The notes: generated by a model not told the origin, from the letters alone. Shown: positions 1-10,603, counted from the first letter of the stretch. The stretch: 23,399 nt of DNA from Lingula anatina (GCF_001039355.2 NW_019775480.1:1050478-1073876), one strand, 5' to 3'. Made by a program: numbers and translations.

Positions 1-1841
1 TTTTCATTCCAGGTGAAATGACCCTAGTCATTTACTCCCCGATGATGGTGACTGACAGTCACAGAAATATTGGAGGTAATACCCACATATTTTACAAGCT
101 CTTGATAAAAAGAAAAACAGTAATTTGAATTTATACATACAGAGCTAATGAAACTGTTCTCTCATAATCTTTATTGTTTAAAAGTAGTAAAGAATATTTC
201 CATATCAACAAAATTATTCTATAAATATATTCACAGGTGAATTGCACATAGAAAATGTGATACTACTACTACTACTACCAATAATAATAATAATGATGAT
301 ATTCTTGCAACTTTAAGTTGGATTGTACATGCATTATAAGAGAGTGATAAAAATCACTAAAACGCATGATAACATTGTCCACTAATATACAAAAGGAGCT
401 TTCAGTAATTTAATACTGAATCAGTCATTTTCTCGAAAATAGTTAAATACAATTAAGTTATACGCTGAAATTTAAAAAGTTCTGAGTGCCCATGGGATAA
501 AAGTATATGCAGATCTACCATTTCTGAGTACTGGTATATAAAAATACTGAGCGTCTTAGGGTATTTGTGTATTCTTTCACTTTTGGTTATAAGTGATTCA
601 CTTTATATCACCCTTAGCTAGCGACGTACTGTATGTTGATAAAAAATACGTAATCATATTTCAACAAAATGAAGACAACAAACATTGTAAATAAAAAACA
701 CAAAAAACCTTAAATCACTATTATGCAGTCTTAATTAAATTGGATACTTTAAAATCGTTCATGAAAATTCATAACAGCTATTGATTTTACTGAATTTTGA
801 TAGTCAACATCCAAAGCATATGCAAAGCTAAGACAACATCTAGTTCATATCGTGAATCAAAACCTTGGAAGCACTTTATTCAAAGTTTTTTAGGCATATT
901 AGTTTATATAGTTTCTAAGATGACCTTAACCATTCATTTATTATTCTAAAATGTTTTTGATACATATAATACAGGCTACAGATGAAACACAGTTTTCAAT
1001 AAGATTACATATTTACTTCAGTATACCAATACTTGCAGAATTAACAACTCTTCTGTAACAAGAGACATGTCTACAATGATTCATTGATATAATAAATATA
1101 CAAATATTTGCACGTGTAAAATTCAAGCAAATATAATCAAAATCCAAACCTGCTGGTACATTTGTACAGACTGAATGCATTTTTACAGACGTAAGTAAAA
1201 TGAATCAGATGATTATTATATGTTTACTAGGTTTAGGTACAGTGCTGATAAACAAACACTCGGCGAAAATGTATATAACTGTAAAATGGATGTAAACAAT
1301 GCGAGTAAAGACAGGAAAGTAGATATTTTACATGAAATATGACGGTCTGGAAGAAGTTGCAGAATTTGAAAATGGATTTAACAAGAAGAGCCCATAAAAG
1401 TCAGTAGATAATGCGTTTAGTGAATATTTGGCTTGGTTGACAAGAAGAAGTGAAGATCGAACGATTAGAATATAGATTGTACATTGCTTAAAATATTCAA
1501 GGACTTTTGTATCTGTGAAGCCATAGATACGGAATTGAAGAAACAACTATCCAGAAATACTGAAGTATAATATGGTGATAATTGCAGAGGAGTAAACAAT
1601 AAACTAGATGTAATGCACTTCATATATTTCATATAGCGGCTAGGTGGCTGAGGACAAACACTTGCAGTCAATTGCATCAAAAACGAATCCTCAATCTTGC
1701 CTACGTCAATATATGACCTTAAATAGAGATAAGACTTGCGGATGTCATTGGTGTCCTAGACGTTTTCTGCATAACCAAGTGTAATTAAAACACATTTAAA
1801 AACGTTTAGGGGACATCTGAAAGAGGTCAAACAAGATTCGA
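1..1841. other. Gene-free 3' flank of the NB-ARC/TPR gene
   Basis: No convincing coding exon is visible on either strand; the short open frames at 1328-1680 have AT-driven composition and no family resemblance. The region lies downstream of the minus-strand stop codon at 1842-1844 and should contain that gene's 3' UTR. AATAAA hexamers on the minus strand occur near 937-942, 875-880 and 171-176, but none is close to the stop codon, so the cleavage site cannot be chosen from sequence alone. Confidence 0.5.
262..300. repeat. Trinucleotide microsatellite (TAC)n/(AAT)n/(GAT)n
   Basis: Consecutive TAC triplets pass into AAT triplets and then GAT triplets, a compound simple-sequence repeat. It lies in non-coding DNA and has no visible function. 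Confidence 0.85.
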
Positions 1842-4800
1842 CTAAACTATCGAACAGACTTGTGACCTGGCTGCTTCAGCAAGACACTGTCTTTTCAGGT
1901 AATCAATTATTTTGATTTCTGTAACAGTGTCATTGTGATTGGGACCTAGATTCTCCTCTCTCACAGCAAGGCATTTATTGTGAAAATCAAGTGCCTTTTC
2001 ATACTCACCCAAATCTTGCAGTACACTAGCAATATTGTAGTACGAGTTGGCAGTATCTAAGGGTTTTTGGCTGACATTCGCCTCTCTCACCTCAAGACAT
2101 TTTTTGTGATAATTAAGAGCATCCTTATACTCACCCTTTTCTTGCAGTACAACACCGATATTGTTGTAGGAGGTGACAGTATCAGAGTGTTTGGGACCGA
2201 GAATCTCCTCTCTCACTGCTAGACATTTATAGTGATAAACAAGCGCCTCTTCATACTTACCCAATTTCTGCAGTGCAATACCAATATTGTTGTATGAGCT
2301 GGCAGTATCAAGGTGTTTGGGACCTAGTTTCTCCTCTCTCACTTCAAGGCATTTATTGTAAAAATCAAGCGCCTCTTGATTCTTATCCAATTTCTGCAGT
2401 GCAATACCAATATTGTTGTACGAGCTGGCAGTATCAGGGTGTTTGGGACCGACAATCTTCTCTCTCACCGCGAGACATTTTTTGTGATAATAAAGCGCCG
2501 TTTTATACTCACCCATTTTATGCAGAAGAGTACCAATATTGCTGTTTAAACGGGCAGTAAAAAGGTTCTCGTGACCGAGATTGTCCTCTAATACTGAAAG
2601 GCATTCTTTGTAAAAATCAACCGCGTCTTTACATTTATCCATTTTATCCAGTACATTTCCAATATCCTTGTACGCTGTGGCGGTGTCTAAGTGTTGAAGA
2701 CCGAGAATCTCCTTTCTCAATGAAAGGCATTTGCGGTAATAATCAAGTGCCTCTTCATACTTTCGCATTTCCTGCAGTACATTACCAATATCATTGTACG
2801 ATTTGGCAGTGTCTGAGTTTTTAAGACCGAGAATCTCTTTTCTCAATGAAAGGCATTCATAGTAATAATCAAGCGCGTCTTCATTCTTACCCATTTCTCG
2901 CAGTAGATTACCAATATTGCTGTACATGTTGGCAATCTCCGGTTGTTTGGGATCGAGTATCTTCTCACTTACTGTAAGGTGTTTCTTGTGATAAACAAGG
3001 GCCTCTTCATACTTACCCATTTCCTGCAGTACAACACCAATGTTGTTGTACGAGCTGGCAGTATCAGGGTGTTCAGGACCGAGAATCTTTTTTCTCACTG
3101 CAAGACATTTTTTGTGATAATCAAGGGCCTCTTCATACGAACCCATTTCCTGCAGTGCAATACCGATACTGCCGTACAAGCCAGCAATATCAGAATGTTC
3201 GTGACCGTGTTTCTCTGCTGTCACTTCTAGGTATTTCTTGTGATAATTTAGCGCCTCTTTATACCTACCCATTTCCCACAGAACATTACCAATATTGACG
3301 TAAGACTTGGCGGTATCAGAGTGTTTATTGCCGAGAACCTCCTCTCTCACTGCTAGACATCTATAGTGATAATCAAGCGCCGCTTCACACTTACCCATTT
3401 TCTGCAGCACATTACCTATATTGTTGTGCGATGAAGCAGTATCAGGGTGTTTGAGACCCAGTAACTCCTCTCTCACTGCTCTGCACCCATCGTGATAATC
3501 AAGTGCCTCTTGGTACTTACCCATTTCCTGCAGTACAACACCAATATTGTTGTACGAGCTGGCAGTATCAGGGTGTTTGGGACCGAGAATCTTCTTCCTC
3601 ACTGCAAGACATTTATGGTGATTACAAAGCGCGTCTCCATACTCACCCAATTTCTGCAGTACAATACCAATATTGTCGTACGAGCTGGCAGTATCAGGGT
3701 GTTCGTGACCTAGTTTCTCCTCTCTCACTTTAAGACACTTATTGTGACAATCAAGCGCTTCTCTACACTTATCCATTTCTTGCAATACATTGCCAATATT
3801 GTTGTACGCGCTGGCTCTAGAAAGGTCCCTGTCGCCCAACTCCTCTATTGCCAGGCATTTCTTGTGATAATCAAGCGCCTCTTTATATTTACTCAATGCC
3901 TGCAGTGTAATACCGATATTATTGTACGATGAGGCAGTATCAGGGTGTTTGGGACCTAGAATTTTCTCTCTCACCTCGAGGCATTTTTGGTGATAATCAA
4001 GCGCCTCTTCATATCTACCCATTTCCTGCAGCAATACACCAATATTATTGTACGAAGAGGCAGTGTCTATGTGTTTGGGACCTACCTGGGGCAGTTTCTC
4101 CTTTTCATGGACTACTGATTCGTATACACCCAGAGCATCCGTATACAGACAATTGGCACGGAGCGTCTTTGCAATCAATTCTAAGTTCTCTACACGTTCT
4201 CGTTTTTCAGACACCTCTTTTGTTTCTAAATTTTTGGTAAGTAAAGCTGCAGTATGCAGCAAATGTGGAACGATCATCGATAAAGATTCTGCCTTTAAAG
4301 CACCTACACATTGATTGTCAAGCTGAGTGAGAGCTCTTATATAATAACTACAGTAAGCATTAGACATTTCAATGCCATGCCTCTGGGCATTCTGTTCTGC
4401 ATATTCCTTTACTAAAGGGTGGATGTCGTAGACATTATTTTCTGCAGTAATAAGTGATTTATTGGCAAGACTTTCTAGGATACGTTTACAATCTGTTTGA
4501 GATAATTTTAAATTGATTGAGGCTTCATTCAAAATGATTGAGGCTTCTTCCAGCTTAAAGGCAACCGGAAATATATGAAGTGCAAAAAAGACGTTTCTTG
4601 CATTAGGTTCTAGTGTTTCGCAAGAAATATCAAAGCAATGCATGATTTCTTTGGGCATGCTGGGAACGGACAGAGTATCGAGCATGTTTTCGGTTTTCAT
4701 TTCCTTCAATACTGCTTTTGTTTGTTTTGTGTCAAGTAATGCAGCTAGCAATTTTAATGCAAGGGGGTTATGTTGACACATTTCTGCCATTTCTTCCAAA

Positions 4801-5380
4801 TCCTTTAACTCGCTGTCCGAGGGATTGGTTGAATTCCTTTCCCATAGGACGTCGCAGGATGAGGTACTATCAAGTGGACCGATGTCTAACACAACTATGT
4901 TATGTGTTGTGAAATCAAACCTTTCACGACTGGTGCATAACAAAGTAATGTGTTTTGTAGAATCAATTACATCTTTCAAGAAATCACAGAACTCTTGCCT
5001 ATTTGAACTTAAAACAGAGTCACTATTATCGAGGATAAGAAGTGTATCTGTTGTCAAACTAGATAATGTCTGTTTGAAAATGTTCTGATAATCAGAGTAC
5101 AAATCTTTCAAAAAATGGGTTGGGTGGTAGTGTTGAACAAATGATAACTTGACAGAGTTGACATCTGTTACTTGTCTCATAGAAATGTACAGCACATTTT
5201 GCATGTTCTGTCCGACCTTTACGGCAATGCTTGTCTTACCGATACCCCCCATCCCGGTTAGGAGAATGAGTGGAGTATCACCTCTGATTTCTTCCTGTAT
5301 TTTGGCAACAATGTCATCACGCCCTTTCAGCTCTGTGTTTGTGTTTGGCAACTCTGTGGAGAGCAGCTTGCAAGGTGCTT
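1842..5380 (-). CDS. NB-ARC and TPR exon of HEPN/NB-ARC/TPR (NLR-like) protein
   Basis: Terminal coding exon of a predicted STAND-class ATPase. The open frame begins at a non-ATG codon (TTG, 5349-5351) and stays open back to a strong splice acceptor (pyrimidine-rich CTCTTTCAG, AG at 5381-5382), so it is a downstream exon, not a complete gene. Numbering is for the joined 1369-residue protein. P-loop GMGGIGKT 233-240; Walker B LLILDN 304-309; a sensor-type TSRERF 340-345; GLPL-like NPLAL 395-399; winged-helix segment with an MHD-like IHPLV 510-514; then 17 tandem 42-residue TPRs (624-1335, consensus like GPKHPDTASSYNNIG) and a short capping tail ending at TAG 1842-1844. The NB-ARC domain is expected to bind ADP/ATP as a switch, and the TPRs to bind protein or another ligand. 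Repeat 2 is two residues short. There is no membrane segment or signal peptide, so the protein is probably cytosolic. Nucleotide-binding motifs look intact. What it senses is unknown. Confidence 0.93.
1947..4082 (-). repeat. Coding tandem array of 17 x 126-bp TPR units
   Basis: The DNA shows a 126-bp periodicity because each unit encodes one 42-residue kinesin-light-chain-like TPR. Units are recognisable by the recurring frame of DTASSYNNIG, LQEMGKY, EALDYH and KCLAVRE. Unit 2 is 6 bp short (40 residues). Pairs of neighbours resemble distant pairs: units 4-5 resemble 8-9, units 10 and 11 share CLSLRKEILGL, and 14-15 are close. This suggests duplication of blocks or gene conversion. The frame is retained throughout, so selection has probably kept it coding. 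Confidence 0.9.
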
Positions 5381-6095
5381 CTGAAAGAGTTTCAATAAAA
5401 TCTTAATGCCACACTTTGCATCAGGCACATTTTCTCGATTTCTTAAAAAAATCACTGTCGATGTGATTAATGGTGCAGAATTCCTGTTGCATGCCATGGC
5501 TAAAATGAGGTTTTCATAAATTTAAAACTGTGTTTGTCTTTGTTAATGTGACTAAAATTTTGAAATTTCGTGGTATGTATTAATTAGCAGTGTTCGTTTG
5601 TGAAAGTGTAATATACTTGTTGGTTCAATACTTTTCAGGCACATCGGTACCAGTAAATTTGTCATATCGTGTGTGTCTTGCATTGCTGTGTCAGTACAAG
5701 TTTGTTACCGCTCTACTCTGATCCTCGTATGTAATTCGACCCCTGGGCTCTAATTTGAAATCGACAGGCTCTTTTCTGGCCCTACACCCGTAAATGTCCA
5801 TCATGATGTGATTAAACGTTACCCCGTAAAGTTCTAGTTGCTGGCTCTAACGCTCCCCCACCCCAGTTTTAAAACTTAATCAGTTTACACACAACGAAAA
5901 ATGAGGATGTACACTGACTGCTATCAACAAATATATATTTCATTTACTTAAATTCACTTCACTCTTATTATAGTATTTTCTTATTATCTTTAAATAAACA
6001 CAAACGTTTTGCTGAGGGGCTTCTCTCTGGTACATTATTAAACAATACACAATAATACGCACTCTACTTAGTGTGTTTATGACTGGGTTACCACA

Positions 6096-6274
6096 GATTG
6101 AGGTCGATCCATCTGGGATTTCACGCTAAATTGCTATCAGCTGTCGGGAGCCGAGCAGGCACAAAAGTAAATTACCCCCTTACCTCTTTTAGTAGGCGGG
6201 GCAGACATTTAAGCCGGTTAAGCTGACAGCAATCTAGTGGGACTCCCCAGGTGGAATGATCTCCAAGACGATGT
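6096..6274 (-). mobile_element. MITE-like element, family 1, copy A (about 180 bp)
   Basis: This stretch matches, in reverse complement, the segment at 22478-22646. Both contain AATTACCCCCTTAC, GTAGGCGG and ACATTTAAGCCGG in the same order. The two ends are imperfect inverted repeats of each other (GGTCGATC...TCACGCTA versus GAGATCAT...CCACTAGAT). Short length, terminal inverted repeats and no coding capacity fit a non-autonomous DNA transposon. It sits in the intron of the NB-ARC gene. Confidence 0.7.
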
Positions 6275-6289
6275 AATATTGAGGGGAGG

Positions 6290-6515
6290 ACCCAGGATTA
6301 TTTGAAAGCCGGGGGGGGGGGAGGGGGGGGGCACCAAAGCCCACCATCGCCCCTTTGGTGGGGGATTCGGTTCGTGGAATTTTATGGTGTTTTGGAGAGC
6401 GAACATTCCCTTTGATACGGTTAAGAACTATGATTTATCTAGTCAAAATTATAATTTGAAGAGGGGAATATTGGTGTGATATATTTTCTCGGGGGGGGGG
6501 GGGGGGGGGAGATCG
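6290..6515 (-). mobile_element. Short dispersed repeat, family 2, copy A, with G-homopolymers
   Basis: Positions 6363-6490 are the reverse complement of 13058-13186; shared blocks include GGTGTTTTGGAGAGC and GAGGGGAATATTGGT. Runs of 11 and 9 G (6311-6331, split by one A) and 19 G (6491-6509) flank the matching core, where the other copy carries shorter G-rich ends. A proline-rich open frame on the minus strand here comes only from these runs. It is probably a non-autonomous transposon with expanded G-rich termini. Confidence 0.65.
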
Positions 6516-6887
6516 GCAGAAACTCTTCAGTCACTTCCATGGTGCGTATTTAAGCCTGTTGTGTCAACCTATAAATAAAACAGCCAAATTCAATATAGAA
6601 TCACGCAGTTAAAGATTTATTGCCCATTTACCCACGAGACAGCGTGTCTGCCTTTAAATTGGCCACAGCTGACCATGTGTGGGTTTCATGGAGCGTGCAT
6701 GTTTACAGTTTACTGTCACGCAACGTGGTACTCTCTTGGCCACAGTTAAAGATTGAAACCTCCGTTTCACTTGACGGCTTCAAGAGAAAATTTCACACCA
6801 GTGAATATTTAATGCATCGTTTAATGCATTCCGTTTGATGTATGTTTTTGAACAGGTCGATATTGTTAAAAAGAAATAAATTAATAA

Positions 6888-6940
6888 ATAAAAAAAAAAG
6901 AGAGAGAGAGAGAGAGAGAAAGAAAAGAAAAAGAAAAAAT
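6888..6940. repeat. Purine-rich simple repeat (AG)n plus A-rich tract
   Basis: An A run is followed by about ten AG dinucleotides and then an A/G-rich tract. It is a simple-sequence repeat in the intron of the NB-ARC gene and has no coding meaning. Confidence 0.85.
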
Positions 6941-7225
6941 ACAAGTAAATTCATATTCTGCCAAGTCAGAGATAGAGGGTGGACAATGCAGTATTATTCT
7001 CTTGGCCAAAACAAAGGTAGCGTAATGCACCTTTCGGCACCAGGTTTGATCGCCTCATGATGGAAATTCACAGGGATAGGACCATACGAGAGCCCCTCGG
7101 TGCCAAAAAAAAAAAAAAATGTCGTTAGGACCAGTGTAGAGCCGAAGCACACCTATGCATTTGCATTTGTATGTTAATTCCGATAGCGTCTTTTTAGAAT
7201 GGAATGTTTTTGTAAGGATATCTAC

Positions 7226-7796
7226 CTGAAGCCTCTAGTGGCTGAATCAGCAACACGTCGTAGTCATCTTTAGTATATATGTTCGACAAAGAGAGCAGAA
7301 TATCTTTCAGATCAGTGAACTGGGCTTTGAAATTTGTGTCTGAAAGACCTCCTTTTAGATGAGCGAACGTATTGCGGTACATCCTCACTCTGCATATGTT
7401 GGCCTCTAGTGATGTGTCCGAGGCCTTGGGATTGGTCCAGCTAGCACTTTGAGGCGGCAACAGATTTGTGATATTTCTTAACAAAACTACGCTCAGGGTA
7501 ATATCTAAGTCCTGCAATGTTACAGCAGCGGCTGAGCTCCCAGGAGGATAGAGAACGTCCATTTGAATTTGAGTCAAAATTTGCCTCCGCTGAAGCTTTT
7601 GCAAGCATGTCTTCACTGGACATTCATTCAGAACGTCAGATATCTGGCCATTACTTGATGGTCCAAACAGCCACGGATATCGTGATTGCAACTGGTCACT
7701 GAGAACGTCTCTAAGTACAAATATTGCACAATCCAGTAACAGTTCCATGCGGAAGTAGTTTTCTTTCTCCTTTCGTGGTATCTCCAACTGGGTCAT
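7226..7796 (-). CDS. DZIP3-like HEPN exon, N-terminus of HEPN/NB-ARC/TPR protein
   Basis: First coding exon; it supplies residues 1-190 plus one base of codon 191. The segment matches the HEPN domain known from DZIP3 and many invertebrate NB-ARC/TPR proteins: ENYFRMELLLDCAIFVLRDVL (about 13-32), the LDITLSVVLLRNI block (97-109), and the HEPN signature R141-N-T-F-A-H146 (R-x4-H). HEPN domains often act as RNases or as RNA-binding or protein-binding modules; with the R and H retained, nuclease activity is possible but not shown. ATG 7794-7796 is chosen because only eight bases separate it from an acceptor (CCTTTTTACAG, AG at 7805-7806). Homologous domains begin just here, so upstream exons are probably 5' UTR. 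The frame reads ten residues past the donor before a stop (7194-7196), which is intronic read-through. Confidence 0.85.
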
Positions 7797-7804
7797 TCTG
7801 AGAT

Positions 7805-8450
7805 CTGTAAAAAGGCATAAGAGGACTTATAAGATTGTAAAAAATAATATTTTTTCTTGTGATTATTTGTTAAATTGCGATAAAAACGGATAATCAGCAT
7901 AATGAGAGTTGACTTTTTTTTGTCTAACCGAACTGTATAATTCATTAATGTCATTAGTGCATGATACATTTGTGTCCCTGTGCTCCTTCAACTGTACTTT
8001 GTTGTAATGTTATATGTATTATTTAATACTATGTTGGATAAAGTTGAAATGAAAAAAAAAAAAAAAAAAAACAACGCGAAATAGTATTTTTCCATGTATG
8101 GTAATTCTATATGTAGCATGGCTGTTTAAGATTCCACAAATTTGTCATTGTCATGTGACGTGCGTTTCCTGTATCAACATATTTCATCAAACATACAAGA
8201 AATAAATCGATAACCTTCGCTGAAATCGAAATCCGGGCATGCTTTTTTTTAAAAAGATCTTGCCCTTTTACAAAACAAAGACAATCGACAAATTTAAAGT
8301 AAAACAAAAATATTATTAGGTAGTAATGGGGGAATGTCACGAAAATATGCACGTTAAGAGTAATAACTCATGTCAAAGATAATAGTGTCTGTATACATAA
8401 TTGATTGTCATTTGTCCAATATATACTGGTATATATAGGTAGTAACATAA
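7805..8450. other. Upstream flank of the HEPN exon, no exon recognised
   Basis: AT-rich DNA containing an A20 run (8052-8071). The only open frames are AT-driven. It is the intron or 5' flank of the HEPN/NB-ARC/TPR gene, because the HEPN exon is preceded by a splice acceptor. The non-coding first exon and promoter cannot be placed from sequence alone. Confidence 0.5.
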
Positions 8451-8960
8451 AGGGGCCCGCACACGGTGAGCATTCGGCGCGCGCCACTTGCGCTGCGCCA
8501 GATGCTCGCGCTCCTCAGCTCCCCGCAAACGATGCGCTCTTTGCTCAGCAGAGATGCCTCCCGGCCTGCCCCTATCGGATGCACCGCGAACTGTGGGATC
8601 ATGTGATTAAGGAAACATTACATATTTATTTTTTTTTCTGAAAGTAATGGCAAATGGTGACCACGTTAATCAATCAGACTAACTTTAACTGTGTACATTT
8701 TTGTTTACTTCGCTGGAGGCTGCCATTTTTCTTTGTTTCCGGCTACCGGCACATGCGCATTGTTGGCATGGCGTGAGCAATCGGCGCTTGCACCCCGCAC
8801 ACGCTGAGACATTTGCCTCAAGAGACCAAAAATATCAAACACGTGAGATATTTTGCTCAGCCGCGCGAGAGGCAAAAATCTCACCAAAATAGCCCCGCAC
8901 ACGATGAGAAAACGGCGCAGCGCAAGTGGCGCGCGCCAAATGCTCATACTCACAGGACCT
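8451..8960. mobile_element. GC-rich inverted-repeat (MITE-like) element
   Basis: A 32-bp inverted repeat with one mismatch pairs 8468-8499 with 8914-8945; both arms contain GGCGCGCGCCACTTGCGC or its complement. The motif CCGCACACGnTGAG recurs at about 8457, 8795 and 8895. A smaller hairpin (AAAATATC...GATATTTT, about 8829-8855) lies inside a TTTGCCTC/GAGGCAAA pair. This looks like a non-autonomous foldback or composite element, possibly two nested copies. It has no coding capacity: the open frames here read through the palindromes on both strands. GC content contrasts with the AT-rich flanks. Confidence 0.7.
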
Positions 8961-9099
8961 ATTATCTATAATTTTCCCAGTATTATTTTATCTAACCTTA
9001 CTGTATACACGGCTACTTTTCTTCGTCGTGCTCGGTCACAACCAGACGCACGAATTTTACATAGCCAGAAATGCGCAGCATTCACGCAATACGCGAGGG

Positions 9100-9150
9100 C
9101 GCAACAGTAGGGCTTCACGTGACTCAACTAGCCAATCACAGCACAACAAT
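9100..9150. promoter_or_regulatory. Possible promoter motifs: E-box TCACGTGA and CCAAT box
   Basis: TCACGTGA (about 9116-9123) is followed within about 15 bp by CCAATCACA (about 9132), in a locally GC-richer stretch. This spacing is seen in animal promoters and could serve the minus-strand HEPN gene about 1.3 kb away. The motifs are short and no start site can be seen, so this is weak. Confidence 0.2.
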
Positions 9151-9252
9151 GGCAATGCACACAGACTCTGTGATAAGTTACCCTAGGTTCTAGATTCCGG
9201 TATTGCCAGCTCGATCTTGATTTCATATATAACCCATATCAACAATACCGCT

Positions 9253-10179
9253 GTAACATGAAAATCTGACTCCCATGAAAATCTGACTCCCCCAGTTAAA
9301 ATTTCATAATGAAAATCTGACTCCCCCCATGAAATTTTGACTCCCCCTCACAAACCTTTTTAAAGTCATATTCTATTTGAATATATAACTTTTATCTTGT
9401 AGTATGCATAATAGAGGATACATTGGCACTTTCTGAAATTTTTCATGAGGAAATAAGAAAATTAAAAATGTTTTTTTTCACCAAGTGATTCCTTTGAAAA
9501 GGCTGTGGGAGTCCAAATCCTACAGGCAGTAAGATGAATACTTGTTTCAAAAATTATCAAGTTTCACCAAAATTTTCACCACCAAACTTTCAAATAATAA
9601 CAAAATATACATCACAATGCAAACCATGTGAAAAACAATGGTATGGTGGCTTAATATAAAATAATGCCTTTTCTTCATGAGTCCAAATCCCATGGGTATG
9701 AATATAAAGATTTTTCATGATTTTTTTTTTCATTTTTTGCACCCAATATTTTACCACCAAACTTTCAAATATTTCCAATATATTCGTCATAAAGTATACT
9801 AAAGGGACAAATGTTGAAATGATCACCATGCAAATATCAAATAAAAAGCTTTTTCATTAAGGAGTCATTGGGTGGTAAAATACAATTTTTTTATTTTCTT
9901 AATTTCTCATTAAAATTTTCACCTGCAAACTAGTAACAAAAAGTGCAAATGTATCCTCCATTATGCATACTACTATATAAAAGTAATATACTCCAATAAA
10001 ATAAGATTTATAAAGTTTTGTGGGGGGAGTCAAAATTTCATGGGGGGAGTCACATTTTCATTATGAAAATTAGACTGGGGAGTCACATTTTTATAATGAA
10101 AATCTGACTGGGGAGTCACATTTTTATAATGAAAATCTGACTGGGGAGTCACATTTTGGGGGAGTCAGATTTTCATGGT
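9253..10179. mobile_element. Foldback transposon-like element, 0.93 kb
   Basis: Both ends carry tandem copies of ATGAAAATCTGACTCCCC: left 9258-9350, right 10020-10176 in reverse complement. Complementarity continues inward. GTAGTATGCATAATAGAGGA on the left (about 9400) pairs with the right arm at about 9958-9975, and further in the A-rich, CACCAA- and AAAAGGCT-type blocks (about 9450-9505) pair with about 9845-9905. The centre holds two diverged direct repeats starting with GAGTCCAAATCC (about 9507 and 9679), each reaching ACCACCAAACTTTCAAAT. So nearly the whole element can fold on itself. No transposase frame exists. Possible imperfect target duplication ACCG(G)CT on both sides. It fits the Foldback/MITE class of non-autonomous DNA transposons. 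Confidence 0.8.
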
Positions 10180-10603
10180 ACACCGGCTCTAGTGACCAGC
10201 GGCCATGTTACACTTCCATCAATCAAATAGAACTGCTCCGCAGTGAATCTGCAGTTGAATGTCATCAGACCAAAATGAAACGTAAAACAGATTTAATTCT
10301 GCTTTATTTAATTTTATTTGCTGTATTTAAGATGTAAAGTGAAAAAATAAATAATATTCTTCGAACAGAAAAGATATATCCAATGTTTTTGTAATTTTTG
10401 CTTATCAAAGAACATTTAGTCCTGAGATGTACACGTGCGCATTACACGTGCTTGCCCTGTGCCAAATTTGACAGCTACACTGTATGCCCGATACCACTAT
10501 AAGGGCTGCGCAATGGCAACACCAAAATCAGTTTTTAAAGCAGAATGTTGCTTCTATTGTGGCACTGACCTTCGACTGCAAGATATTTTCAATGCAAACT
10601 TCA
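10180..10603. other. Gene-free spacer
   Basis: AT-rich sequence between the foldback element and the end of the second minus-strand gene. Short open frames at 10435-10822 on the plus strand are shadows of the opposite exon or lack codon-like character. Nothing further is seen. Confidence 0.45.

Larger units (their letters stand above)
5381..7225 (-). other. Intron between HEPN exon and NB-ARC/TPR exon
   Basis: The donor is TCAG|GTAGAT (GT at 7225-7224) and the acceptor is CTCTTTCAG (AG at 5382-5381), both on the minus strand. The upstream exon ends after one base of a codon and the downstream exon starts with two, so the frame is restored as a Glu codon. The 1845-bp intron contains a short inverted-repeat element (about 6096-6274), a second repeat with long G runs (about 6290-6515), a GA-rich simple repeat (6888-6940) and an A15 run. 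No coding exon is recognised inside it. Confidence 0.8.

Noticed and set aside
1947-4082. CRISPR-like regular direct repeats
   Set aside because: Units are 126 bp, contiguous without spacers, and encode TPRs in one frame.
2273-4314. Several plus-strand frames of 60-100 codons with repeated peptide patterns
   Set aside because: They are antisense shadows of the TPR array; their repetition comes from the 126-bp coding periodicity on the minus strand.
6218-6406. Minus-strand proline/glycine-rich frame
   Set aside because: Produced by G homopolymers within a dispersed repeat.
8405-9186. Frames on both strands over the GC-rich block
   Set aside because: They read through the palindromic element and change with its inverted arms; no family likeness.
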